Below are positions 24,301 through 35,847 of a stretch of DNA of 64,000 nt, piece after piece (within the stretch, counting starts at the first letter, position 1; each line of letters begins with the position of its first letter). The position numbers and the translations under genes were made by a program. Where the stretch lies: NCBI GenBank assembly GCA_027924645.1, contig BSBN01001225.1, forward strand, positions 12,232,001-12,296,000, given 5' to 3'. Below the pieces are notes generated by a model. It saw only the letters and a list, made by a program, of their open reading frames with translations. It did not search any database and was not told where the DNA came from. Origin of the DNA: Cunninghamia lanceolata (Eukaryota > Streptophyta > Pinopsida > Cupressales > Cupressaceae).

Positions 24301-25030
24301 TTGGGATCGTAAAGTTTGATGGAACCCTTGGCAATGAGGGCTCGTTCCACAGTGGTGCCTTTGTCGATAACCTCTTCAAAGGTAGATGCGCACAGAATCT
24401 GTAAGTGAAAGCCTAATTCCTGATTGAGATTGGCCACGAACATGGTGACAAGTTGTTTTTCAGGAATAGGCCATGGGAGCTTGCTTGCTAGACCCCTCCA
24501 CCTTTGTAGGAAAGAAGCGAAAGCTTCTCCGTTCTTTTGTTTGGTGTTACAAAGGTCGGTCATTGACACCTCATGTTCAAAGTTGTAGGAAAAGTGATTG
24601 ACAAACTTCTCCGCAAGCTCGGGAAATGTTCGAATTCCTGGTGGCAGATGGGCAAACCATTCAGCAGCTTGGCCGCCAAGACTTCTTGGGAAGAGTCTCA
24701 TAAGATACGTGTCGTTGTGAGAGACTTCGAGGCAAGCAATATAGAATTCCCTTAGGTGGTCCCTAGGGTCTCCCTTTCCCTTGTATTTGTCAAATTTTGG
24801 CGTTTCAAAGTTTTTAGGGAAAGGGGGCATGTACAAGGTGTGATCAAACGGGTAGGGACAAATATCCTCAAAAGAATAGTATTTGCGTTTGCCCCTAGTT
24901 TGTAAGTCATCCACCTTTTGGATTAGGCTTTGCAGCGCGGTGTTGAAATCCTGTGGTTGTTGTGGTTGAAACGTGTAGGGTTGTTGATTGGTGAGATATT
25001 GGAGGTGGGGTGGGAGTTGGTGTTGGGTAT

Positions 25031-25150
25031 TGGTTTGGATGAGATGTTGATGTTGCGGGTTGGTTTGGATGAGATGTTGATGTTGCGGGTTGGTTTGGAT
25101 GAGATTTTGATGTTGCGGGTTGGTTTGGATGAGATGTTGGTATTGCGGGT
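25031..25150 (-). repeat. 30-bp tandem repeat in gag, four copies
   Basis: Four head-to-tail 30-bp units (TGGTTTGGATGAGATGTTGA plus TGTTGCGGGT). Being a multiple of three, the array keeps the frame and encodes a ten-residue Gln/His/Asn-rich repeat around HLIQTNPQ. Confidence 0.92.
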
Positions 25151-26738
25151 TGGGGTTTGGATTGATTGGTGTCTATTGTTGTTGGTGTGCGTATAGTTGT
25201 TGGAGAACATGTGGTGGTATTTGGGGATTGGGATTGTGTTGACTTGTGAGATTGACGTTGGGTATGTGGACGTTGGATGGGTTGGTCGTGTTGTGGGATT
25301 GTTGTGCAAACAGTTGTTGTAGGTATGCAAGGGTGTGAGGGTTTGGTGGGGGCACACTTGTGGAGGTATTTGCTTGTGTGATGTTGCCTTGTATGGCTGT
25401 TGTGTTTGAAGCGGAGGGGTTGACGGTAGTCATGGTAGTGGAGGTGATGACAGGTTGGGAGATGTTAGCAGTGGATGTGGAAGTAGTAGATGTGGTAGCG
25501 GTTGAGGTTGTGGATGTGGTAGATACGTTAGGTGTTGATGTTTGAGAGATGGTGGGTTGGGTATGTGACGTAGATGCTTGGGTATTTGATGGGGTTGGGA
25601 CAACTGTAGAAGTGGATGGTTGTGATGATATTGTGACGGGGGGAAGTTGAGCGCCAAGTTTGAGAAGATGGTCAAGATATCTCTTTGGATCCGATCTTAG
25701 GACTTTATCAAGTAGGTCCATATTATCGGCATCTTGCGTGAAAGTCAAGACATCTAGGTCATCTTGGGGTATGATGGGGATATTTTGTGGTGGTGGTGGG
25801 GTTGGTGTTGGTGCTTGTGGTAAGAAGTGAAAAGGGTCGTTGGCACCAAATGGGGGGATGAAGGAATATGTGGGTGGATTGTATGTTTGATAGATGGGTA
25901 TGTTGATACTGTCGGTGTTAGGCATGCCAAAGGGCCATCGTTCTGCCATTTCTTGATTTCTTTTGTGTTGTGATCTTGTGGTGGGCATACACGTATGGAT
26001 TTGATTTCTAGGTGTGGGATGAAGTGGAGACCTTAGAGAATCGAATTGATTGTGTTGGACCCAAAGATGGATGTGGTCGTGAGATGAAGTAGAGGGATGT
26101 GATGAAGATCGATATGTTTTCCAAAGGTTTTACCCTAAGGGTGATATGAATGGGTGATATTGATTTTTTGCACAAATTTTGGACCAAAGATGTATGATAA
26201 GAAAGGGATTTGATGTTTTTTGATTGGTTTAGGATGATGAGGATGATATTGTTGATGTTTCTCGAATTGAGCTTTTGGATAAGATCTAGATTTTGATTTG
26301 ACACACAAAGGATGACGATTTTTCTTTGTTTGGGGTAGACTAATGACCTTACACAAAGAGAGGTGATTTGTTTTTCTGGAAATGTAGACTAATAACTTTT
26401 CAAGGAAAACGTGATGTTAATGATAGGATCTAGATCTATCTTTGGCTCAAAAGGGTGACAAGATTTGATGAGGTTTTGATGTGAATTTTTGAAACGATTT
26501 TATATTGGTCCAAGGAGATATGCAAAAAAGAAATGAATGGGGATGGATAGATATGTATTTGGGTTGATTACGATGTATCAAAGTGGTCCAACAAGGGTGG
26601 TGAGTGATTCTCTAAGGTCAAATAGAATGTGTAATTTTGGAAGAAAAATGGCTGGACAGTTGGCAGATTTCTATGAGATGGATATGGATTATGGCAGAAC
26701 AGAAGGTGTAGATCACAACAGAAGGGGTCTTTGCTACA

Positions 26739-27240
26739 GGCAAGTCAATCTTAGAATAGCACCAATCCACGGGTGAAAAGGCGCTACAATAAGACTGAGA
26801 TGGCGCTGAAACAAGTTACACAGATTTCTGATGGCAAAATTTTGGGACTTCTTAAGGTGGATCTTTGGATTTGTCTGTTTAGGATGTGACCAACTGATGT
26901 ATTCTGTCTCAGGCAAGTCAATCTCAAAATAGCGCCAATCCACAGGTGAAAAGGTGCTACAATAAGACTGAGATGGCGCTGAAACAGGGTCTGACAGATT
27001 TCTGGTTGCAAATTTTTGGATTTCTGAAGGTAGATTTTGGACTTGTCTGTTTAGGATGTGACCAACTGATGTATTCTGTCTCAGGCAAGTCAATCTCAAA
27101 ATAGCGCCAATCCACTGGTGAAAAGGCGCTACAATCAGACTAAGATGGCGCTAAAACAGGTTTTGACAGACTTCTGATATCAAATTTTTGGATCTGATTG
27201 TTTGGACTGTGACAAACTGATGTGTTCTGTCTCTTGGCAA
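26739..27240. repeat. Tandem repeat of about 172 bp, three copies
   Basis: The word GGCAAGTC recurs at 26739, 26912, 27083 and 27236. Each full unit also carries GCGCCAATCCAC, GGCGCTACAAT, GATGGCGCTGAAAC and GTGACCAACTGATGT. The overlapping minus-strand open frames are by-products of the repeat. Confidence 0.9.
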
Positions 27241-27419
27241 GTCGTTTGTGAAAAATCAAAGCACTTTAACACACATTTGAACGCAAAACAATTAATGATT
27301 TTTGTTTGTGAAATGATATGACTTTGTTTAGAACAAGCACATTTTTACAACCTATGGTGAGAATGGGACAGTATTTGTTGAATCCCCTAGCTGCGCCTAT
27401 TCAAAGCGGGTAGCTCCAG

Positions 27420-27900
27420 GATCTTGGTAGCACCGGCTCCTCCTTACATTTGCACACACTTCTCACGCATACCAAGATCTGGGTTTCTTATAAGGCTTGA
27501 CCCTCTCCAAACCTTTAGATTATCCCTGCTACCTCGGCTAAGAACCGCAAGAATCGGGGCCGCTTCAAGGGTTTTGCCCTCTGCGTCAACAAATAGAAGG
27601 ATTTTGGCTTACTACAACAAGGGCTCTTAGTAAGGGCATCCGTTCAGGTGGTTATACGTGCGGCAGCGCTACTCTCTGTTATGGAGTCTCCCAGCCTCCA
27701 AGGGTTGCGTCTTGGAGGGTTTATGGGGAGGTTGGCTGTCGGTATAACAAAACAACACCTGTCGCTTGAGACTTTCGTCCCAAACGCCTTATTTTATATA
27801 GCGGCTTGGAAGAGCTTGGCTTTAGCTCGTTGCCGCTTGGGTCGTTCCCACCTTTCGAAGCGGGGTGGCAGGCCCTCTAGGGATTACAAAAGCGATACAA
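27420..27900. other. GC-richer island in the Tat leader
   Basis: Base composition is distinctly richer in G+C than the flanks. Open frames on the + strand (27424-27630, 27648-28013) resemble no protein I know. On the minus strand the island contains TATATAAAAT (near 27795), a possible internal TATA-like site in gag orientation. Origin unknown. Confidence 0.4.
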
Positions 27901-28479
27901 TCATGAAAACACTTTTGATCCCCAAGTTCATACAAAGATGCGAGGGGAGAGCATACGTGTTCCCTATGATTATACCACACTCAACATGGTTCAATTTTAG
28001 ATATTTGGATTAGATGGGAGGTGATTAATGCAAAGTGTTGTGAGAAGTTTTTGATTCCCAAGATCACCAAAAGGTACAAGGGAAGAGCATACACCTCTCA
28101 CTCTACTTGACACAATCATGAAGACACTTCACACAAGTATTAAATGGTCTTGATTAGATGCGTGAAAATGCAATTTTGTTGTTCTTTTTATCCAATGAAG
28201 TATGCAATTTGTTGTTCTTTTTATAGCCCAAATTGAAGTGTTTTGATTGTTTGTTTGTTTGGCACACAAAAGGAAGTATATTTTAGAGCACCAAAAGTAA
28301 ATGTTATGATCACACACTTCAATCAAGGAGTTGTGGTTAATTTTAAAACACCAAATTGAAATGTTTGTTCAAGACATGGCAAAGGGTTCTTTTTAGTTTC
28401 CAAATTGAAGTGTTTGCTAACTAATTAACAAACCATCCTGCAAAAAGATTTCGTTAGTACCCGCAGTACCTGCAGCAAA

Positions 28480-28940
28480 TAGAAAGAAACAAATAGCGCT
28501 AAAATAGAGATATACAGGTGCCACTGCGGGCAGAACAACTCGACTTACGTGAAAATAGCGCTAAAACAGTTGATGGCGCTAATTCAAAACTAAGATAGCG
28601 CTAATTTAAAGGCGTAAATACAGAGGATAGCGCTAATAAACTCTAATTTAGGCGCTAATACAGAGAATGGCGATAATACTAAGTAGTTAAGGCGCCACTG
28701 TGTGGTGTTTCTGAAACTGCGGAGAAAACACCGATGGCGCTAATCTGAAGGATAGCGCCAAAACGCGGAACCGAATCGATTTGGTCGTTTCTCTCAAAAA
28801 TTTGCCATAACCTCCCCCTGTAATTCCTGGTTTTCCTGCAAAATAGAGAACAGAAAACACCAAAAACAACAGGAAGATCGAAAAACACACATGAGTATGG
28901 TTAGCCTATAAAATAAAATCGTGCAGAAATAGCGCTAAAA
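28480..28940. repeat. AGCGCT-rich segment next to the Tat PBS
   Basis: About ten AGCGCTA/GGCGCTA words occur in 460 bp, of the same type as at 12,900-13,300 at the other end of the element. Confidence 0.7.
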
Positions 28941-28952
28941 CCGGGCGTGCCA
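28941..28952 (-). promoter_or_regulatory. Primer-binding site of the Tat element
   Basis: Minus strand TGGCACGCCCGG, one base inside the 5' LTR. The TGG start fits a tRNA CCA end. I cannot name the tRNA. Confidence 0.7.
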
Positions 28953-28953
28953 A

Positions 28954-30049
28954 TGTAGATTAGAGAAATGCAATAAGGTAAAAAAGCAAAACCAAATGTC
29001 AACAAGAACACAAGATTATACCTCATGCAAAACCTAATCCCATCAAGGGAAAGAGGAGCCCTTGCACCCAAGAGAAGCTCCCAAGACCAATATTGTCCCT
29101 AGACTATTGATTCAAATGTGAAATGCCTTCTCAAATGTGCAACTCACTATAAGCTCAAATGTGATTTTGGCATGGTAACTTTGCATGAAAATGGATGATG
29201 AAAATGACTTGTGAGAGGTTGTATTTATAGACTTTTGGAGAGGATTTTGATCCAAGGGTGGAGATTGATTGGAGAGATCAATGGTGGAGGATGAAAGTGA
29301 GGTGGAGGGCCTAGATTTGATCTTGGAAGATGGAGGGCTAGGAATAAAAGTAAATCTTTTATTCATTTTTGGGAAAGGGGTGAATAAATGAGGTTGGGTG
29401 AGATGGATTATTTGTGAATTAAAAATTCACATGGGGAAGGGTAAAATGAATTAAAAATTCATTTGGGGAAGAGTGGATATGACATGTGTAAGGGATGTGT
29501 AAGAGGAGTAAATGTGATGTGTGATTTATTTGAATTTTAACTTTGGGAGGTGTGGAGAGAAGTGCTAATGAGGATTTGACTTTCTTAATTAGGGTGATTA
29601 ACCTAATTAATATGGCTAGAATAAATTAGTAGAGGGATTAGAGGGGGGATAAGATTAATTAATTAGTGATTTAATTAATTAATCCTAAGGCTAGGATGGG
29701 ATAGGCTAGAGTAGGCAATTAAATAATAGCTATTTAATTGTCTAGGGTAGGGATAGGCTGATTAGTAGGCTGGATTAATTAGTTAACATGGTTTTAAATA
29801 ATTAATTGGATTTAGGGAAAATGGGGATTTGATTTAATAAATTTTGCATATTTATTAAATCATTTGGCTAAGGTTTAGACTATTGAATTAATAAAATTAA
29901 TTCAATTTTGGGATAAAATGGTGTGGATTTAGAAAATGAACGGGATGATTAATTAAATAAAAATTTAATTAATTAGTTGGAAAGGGAATTGGTAAGTTTA
30001 GGGGTGTCAGGAATTAGTTTGGTGGTCGAGACATTTTTAGGTGTCTACA
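28954..30049 (-). repeat. 5' LTR of the Tat element
   Basis: 1,096 bp, TGTAGATTAG...GGTGTCTACA on the + strand, about 99% identical to the 3' LTR. Confidence 0.95.
29221..29229 (-). promoter_or_regulatory. Putative TATA box of the Tat 5' LTR
   Basis: Minus strand TATAAATAC, conserved in the 3' LTR at 11565-11573. Position and orientation fit transcription of the minus-strand element. Confidence 0.5.
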
Positions 30050-33000
30050 AGAAGTATAGACCAAGGTGACTAGTGGTAATTTGCCTTTCCAAGTACATAG
30101 TGTTGTATCTTACACAACTCTATCCATCATACAACCCTAGATACCCTCTAGCTAAGTATGATTCCCGATAGGATGTGCAATCCAGATACAGTGAACCGAT
30201 AATGCATGCAGAGACATATGCATTACTATGGCCATAGTTTTCAATATAAATTGACGTCCGCAATGAACGTTGTCGTAATGTTCACCCACTCCAACTTGAC
30301 TTGGATACTATCATATTCCTACAATTCGACTTGGTCAACTATGTTTAACTTGTGAAGTCATGATGATTTCAACAATTTAGTCTTCCCGACCCAATACATG
30401 TTTTCTTTCACTGTCTACAATCCTTAGACCTATTCAACTTTCTTTCCTTATGAGGACTCTCATTGCATCATTGCAATACCTGAGGTCCACGACTTATTGT
30501 CTCAAAAGAATTATAGATAGATTAACTACGACTAAGATGATAACCTTACCCAAGTTAAGCATTATAGTCTAGGAATCTAATTCCCTTCTTGCAAGTAAGA
30601 GTACTTATACATAGTTAGGGCACTTGACCCTTCATTCATGCTCTATAAATAATCTCAATGATTTAATATAATAATTACCATATCTAGGATTAAGATTTAA
30701 CTGATGAGTTTTGCCTAACTCAAACCTAGTCTTTCTGACTTAGGTGGATTCATAAGAACTATCATTGCTCCATTGACCTTTATGAGATGACTATCCATTC
30801 TTACGTATCTCTCTTTGCATCTTTGCAACGTTTGAGATTCACCCCTTTATTGACAAGTAATAGCTAAGAAAAGTTGTGTCCAATAAGATGTAATATACTT
30901 TATGGTTGACTAACCATTATTATTACCTCTTGCATATTTTCAAAAGTCGAGGCTTATGACTTGTATTTCAAGTCCACTTGTAGCCCAATAAATAGTTTTC
31001 CCTACTTAAGGTTAAACATTGTCGACTAGTAACAAATCTCCTTTCAATAAGATAGACATGAACATTACCAGATTAGGATTCTCAACCTTCTTTGTCGACC
31101 CATATATAATCAACTAAAACAAGTTGTAACCCAAAAGGTATAATTTATAACCTTACCCTACTAGGTCACTCTAGGATTTTGTATTTCCTTTTCCATGATA
31201 ATGGAATATCAAGAACAGAGTTTAAGTAAACAACTTTCCTTTAGTCTTCTTTTGACCTAAAGGTCATTTCCAAACAAGCCTAACAATAATGCCAACTAGT
31301 TCAACTCCAAGTCTAAGCTTCTCCCAAGTTTAGTTGGACTGTAACTGGTTGGCAATCTAATCCCATTTGTTATCCATTGAAATCATGTTTAAAGTTCTTC
31401 TCCTTTTTCATATTGAACTATATAGAGTCAAATATAAACGAGTGTTTTTATTCTAAGTTGATGTAGGGAAAATCCATTCTCTTTGAACATCCCTAGAGCA
31501 AAGTATTCTCCTAATGACATTAAAAATACAAGAGAATACTATTTTCAAGACTTCTTAAGACTTCAAAATTCTTCTCTGCCAAGTAAGAATAAACATCCAT
31601 ATACAGAGTACTAGCCCTTCTCCTTATTGATCATTTGGTGATCACAAAAGTTTAGTATACAAAATATCCCTATCAAACCAAATTTTTAGGTTTTATCCTC
31701 CTATACCATCATAATGGAATTACAACATATATTCCCATAGAGTAATCATTTGATAAGCCAAAAGGATTAACCCCTAGCTCTTATTCTGACTACAAGGTCA
31801 TTTCTAGGTTTCACCACTCTTGAGAACTAATACCAGAAAAGAAACTTAGTTAAATACATTTGTTGGCATTAAATCCGATCTAAATTTCTTATCTACAAAT
31901 GATTGTCTCACGTTTAAACTCTAATGGAACAGGTTATTGAAATTAACAACAAGCCAACTAAGCTTATAACCTACGTCGTCGAAGTTAAACCTTGGTGGGT
32001 TTTTGGAACCAAAATTAGTTAGAACTTCGACTAAACACTAACTATCAAGAGTGCACCACGTACTCACATTCTTCATTCAATAACAAACAAAGACACAGTT
32101 TGAATCCATTCTGCCTACCATGCCTTCAGGGTTCTACTGTGCTAGGACAGAGAGACGTTCTATAATCCTACTCCTACACTGGTTTTATCTTCCGTTACCA
32201 CAGCTAGTTAATACTAAACCACAGGCTTCCTAAACAGTCTAGACCCACGTTGAAATATGTGTAAAAATTGAGATACAAACTCCTACAGAGTGACGTAGTG
32301 CAGGGTGGCTCTTCACTCAGAACTAACATTTTCATAGAAGACAAACCTCACACAGAGCTTACAGATAAAAATATTACTTGCATTATCCTTTACGTTGAAA
32401 GAACCAACACAAACACTGCCAAAAATAAGATACAAATAGTGAATAGAGTCTGTGCAGAGAGGAAAGGTAAGAACCTGTCATAATACTTAGAGTATCGCTC
32501 TTGCTAGCTCGACCTTGCTGATCTCTCAGCGATGTCCTCCCAAGTTCCTTCCTCAGACTCTAACCCACAACTTTTCCTTCTTTTCTTTCTTTTCGTAACA
32601 TCTTTCCCAAGAAATACCATCCCCATACCATGCATGGTGAAGGAATCTCGGCACTCATACTGTCGTCCATGCCCAAACAGTAGGAAACCTATTTTTGGCA
32701 TGCTATCTCGATCCCTCTCTTTAAGCGACCACTCCACAATATGGAGCTCCTTATGGCAACGTGGCAGCTGGTGGACATAACAACCCCGTCCACTACTCAA
32801 ACAAGAAGGCCTCTTAACCTCAAAATTTGCAACTACACCGAATAGTGGAGTTTAAGCTCTTGCAAGGTGGTAGACTATAAATGAATAAAGTGTCTCTCTC
32901 TACTCAAAGCCAATCAAGAGAATAAACGAAGGCCAACTTAATAAAAATAAATAAAGGTTAGATCAATAATAACTCGAGTTCTAAGCTAGAAGGAAGTAGA

Positions 33001-34037
33001 CTTATTCGAAATGGAAGACATCAAAAACAAACAGAACTTGAACGTGTCCCTACTCAAGCTTCGACAAGAATACTGACATTAATCAAGACTAAAGGAAATA
33101 CCTCACGTTTACCAAAATATAACTAAGGTGATTTTGGCATATTCCTCCAAATAACAACCAAAACAGATTATAACATGCCTTGGCTTCTAATTCGACATCC
33201 GTCGATTTCCAAAAAGGAATGAGTTCACAACATATGACAAAAGCGTTTTTATGACAATCACGACAGATTGGGTGTAACGCAAAACAAGATTTTAGATTTC
33301 ATTTAGTTATCACATAGCTGTGAAAAACCTCCACCCGAAGTTGTTAAAAACTCCTCTATTTGTCCCATTTTGATCACTAAGGATTTCAGATGATGTGAAT
33401 GGGTCGAGTTTACCTCCCCATCACAATCCGTCGACAATATTCGCATCATCTAACTTGATGAGAACGTCTTGACGTTAAGAAGCAACAGTAAAACCTCAAG
33501 TGACTCAAGAAGAATAACACAACCGTTTTACGTCTATGACATTGTTTACTTTACAAATGACAATGTTGACTCACCATCGACTTGACTAGATGATAATCAA
33601 GATATCGACTACCTATCAATTAGATTCAAAAGTAACTAGCAAGACAAGACTTACCTCATATGACTCATTGGTTCACATTATCGTTTAACACTAAACTCGT
33701 TTGGCAAATAGATCACTCGTAATCCAAGGTCTATCTCTCTCTTCTCGAAAGATACTCTCTCTCTCTTCTCTGAGAGTCGATAACTTGTAATCCTGTTTCA
33801 CTTGTCATCAAACAATATGTAATCAATACATCATTATCCAATTAATTCAACTAGTAAATCAAATCTCATAATACATTTATTAAATCGACAATAACATAAT
33901 CATTTCCATGTTTTTCATAAATGATATTCAATATAATTCCATGTCATATCCTGTCATAAATCTATAACATCACAACAAATTTACTTATGCCCAAGTAAAA
34001 AGTAAAAGTATAGCAAGTCAAAAATTGGGATGTAACA

Positions 34038-34291
34038 TATCCTTCCCCTAAAGATTCATCGTCCTCGATGATATAAAGCATCAAAATGCAACTTAAAAGC
34101 ATATTCATTGTTTAACTGCTATCAGCATAAAGTAAATGAGGAAATTTCTGCTAGAATTCATGGTAATTTCTCCCCCCCATGCAAAACTATTCTATGCATA
34201 CTGGTCCCACTGGACCTTACACTTCATAACCTCTACGTTACACAAGCATTGCTTGCAATCTTCAAGTATTTCAGAAGCTTGATCATAACCT
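34038..34291 (-). pseudogene. 3' end of the decayed gypsy element's internal region
   Basis: Contains the purine-rich tract next to the left 4.4-kb LTR and, on the minus strand, a short segment reading close to EDDESLGEGYV, resembling the tail of chromovirus-like gypsy polyproteins. Separated from its remainder at 41294 by the nested copia element. Confidence 0.5.
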
Positions 34292-35532
34292 TGTTGATAA
34301 CTAAGAGCGAGGGTGAATCAGTTATCCTTAATTCGCTTTCAATTCAAACACTTAAATCCACTTTGTTAATCAATAGCATAGCAATTAACCATTCATGGAA
34401 GCATAAGATATAAACACCAGAGCAGATACACATCAACACATGAAACACCAAGATTTTGACATGGAAAACCTGGTTAAGGGAAAAACCACGGGGTGATTAA
34501 CCCAAGGATTATTCTCTGTTAGAAGAATAAGAAAAATGGATGGCACGTGCCAATTAGGGCTCACTGCTCGAGCACACTGCTCACAAAGAGGCACACTGCC
34601 TACAAGAGACACACTATCTACAAAGATAACAAGTATTACAAACTTGAACTAGAGATTGACATCTTTACCATGTCTGGATCAGTTCCATTTAAGCCCAAAA
34701 ACTCCTGCTCTGCCTTTCGCACTCTTCTTCGCTATATTACACTCATCACCTCAAGACACACTTCAAAATGAATTTACAAACCCTTATTTATACAAGGCGT
34801 TGACTTAGGAACAATCATCTAAGTCGGCAACCACCTATAAAATCATTCGCAAGACGTGTAATACATCCGGTCGGCCTGTCTCAGGAAGAACACCAACAAC
34901 TGGTGGTCTTTACATCAAAACCAAACTCTAACTTCAATGCGGATTGCCAATAAGAATTGTACACGATCCAAGGATCACCGAAACCTTTCCCGAGTCATCA
35001 AGAACATCCGCACTTTATCAGCTTACTGGAATTCTTCTCTTCTTCATCTGGAACTTCAAGAACACAATCTGTCGCCACTGTCATAATGCAAAAGGTTCTT
35101 CCAGACCTCCAAACAATGCACAAATCAAGTTGTCACTTCACACTGACTTCTTCAATACTCCCTCTATTCCGCAGAATGAGAGAATGTAATTCTGGAACTC
35201 ACCAGACCAATCTGTGACACTCTGTCACCACTGAACGCCTGCCGGAACCGGTTCTATACAAACAGCCATAACTTCTTTAGATCTTTATGAAAACCTCTGA
35301 AATCTTAACTGGAACATCTCAAGACTCATATCTACAAACCCTTTAATCCGCATCCTCTTATACTCAACCTATTGAGTACTTTTGCCTTCTTCTCATCACT
35401 GTTCTTCACTGTTCCTGATTGAGACTAATTTTCTCAATATCCTCAGCACACAGCTCATCCAATCCTTCTTATCAATGCAATATGAGTATGTTGACATCAA
35501 TGTCAACACTGGTTAACCTCATACTTGCAACA
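34292..35532 (-). repeat. 3' LTR of the nested copia element
   Basis: 1,241 bp, TGTTGATAAC...ATACTTGCAACA on the + strand, matching 40054-41293. Confidence 0.95.
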
Positions 35533-35780
35533 ATCTCCCCCATTGTCATTGATGGGAACATATGATGTGAAAAACCATCAAGATAAGAACTCCTTTCTGT
35601 CACAGCTCCCCCTATCAGCAACAACTCTTCACATGTCTTCCTTTACTGCTCCCTCTTTGATCATCAACCACTTGTTTTTCACATGTTTTCTCTCCCCCTT
35701 TGACATCAATGGCAAATGGCTCATACTTGCAATTCTAACATGTTAGAATCATACCAACTGCTCCCCCTTAGTAGCAGCTC
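35533..35780 (-). promoter_or_regulatory. Polypurine tracts of the nested copia element
   Basis: The tract at the LTR boundary reads GACAATGGGGGAGAT on the minus strand. Further CTCCCCCT copies follow near 35606, 35695 and 35762 (+ strand), the third within CTCCCCCTTTGACATCAATG, also present in the outermost element near 3510. Confidence 0.7.
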
Positions 35781-35847
35781 CTCATTATCAATCCGGATCA
35801 CAAGATATGACTATGATATCCACCGAACTGATGCACATCAGTGCATC

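Larger units (their letters stand above)
22752..25988 (-). pseudogene. Tat element gag-protease
   Basis: Reads from Met at 25988 (MPTTRSQHKRNQEMAERW) leftwards. Residues about 1-300 are Pro/Thr/Ser/Gln-rich low complexity, with a TAG at 25173 and a 30-bp repeat. Next comes the retrotransposon gag domain (core LGGQAAEWFAHLPPG, near 24660), an Asn repeat, a knuckle-like CEYHRVAGHKTADC (near 23900) and an aspartic protease with LIDGGSGLNIC (near 23205). DGGS in place of DTG/DSG is usual in Tat proteases. The frame stays open to a stop at 22425, but beyond the 29-bp duplication it reads out of register and that part is not real coding. Gag packages the RNA; the protease matures the polyprotein. 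Confidence 0.9.
25989..28940 (-). other. Tat element 5' leader
   Basis: Almost 3 kb between the primer-binding site and the gag Met. No domain is recognised. It contains a roughly 172-bp tandem repeat, a GC-richer island and, near the PBS, a cluster of AGCGCT words. Long repeat-bearing leaders are usual in large Tat elements. Confidence 0.7.
11298..30049 (-). mobile_element. Tat-type Ty3/gypsy retrotransposon, 18,752 bp, with antisense PMD ORF
   Basis: The LTRs 11298-12393 and 28954-30049 are both 1,096 bp and differ at about ten positions by eye (about 99% identity). TSD AGAAG lies at 11293-11297 and 30050-30054. Minus-strand order is LTR, PBS, long leader, gag-protease, RT-RNase H, second RNase H, integrase, 2.7-kb spacer, antisense PMD ORF, polypurine tract, LTR. 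The dual RNase H, the IDGGS protease motif, the fused gag-protease frame and the extra antisense ORF are features of the Tat lineage in plants. It is the youngest dated layer of the nest but is no longer coding-competent, because of stop codons, a duplication frameshift, an indel and a lost integrase glutamate. Confidence 0.92.
10885..34037 (-). repeat. Left 4.4-kb LTR of the decayed gypsy element (split by the Tat element)
   Basis: It consists of 10885-11297 and 30050-34037, separated by the 18.75-kb Tat element and its AGAAG duplication. The sequence aligns throughout with 44262-48658. Small open frames inside (for example 32268-32483 and 32504-32800) are not conserved as intact frames in the other copy and resemble no protein I know, so I do not call genes. 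The LTR is unusually long, longer than the element's internal region. Confidence 0.9.

Noticed and set aside
26734..27099. Repetitive 121-codon minus frame in the Tat leader
   Set aside because: A by-product of the 172-bp tandem repeat, whose unit length is not a stable multiple of three.
27424..28013. Possible gene in the GC-richer island
   Set aside because: No homology I can recognise and two short frames with no shared structure; reported only as a compositional island.
32504..32800. 98-codon minus frame in the left 4.4-kb LTR
   Set aside because: The matching part of the right LTR (about 47130-47400) does not keep the frame; no known domain.
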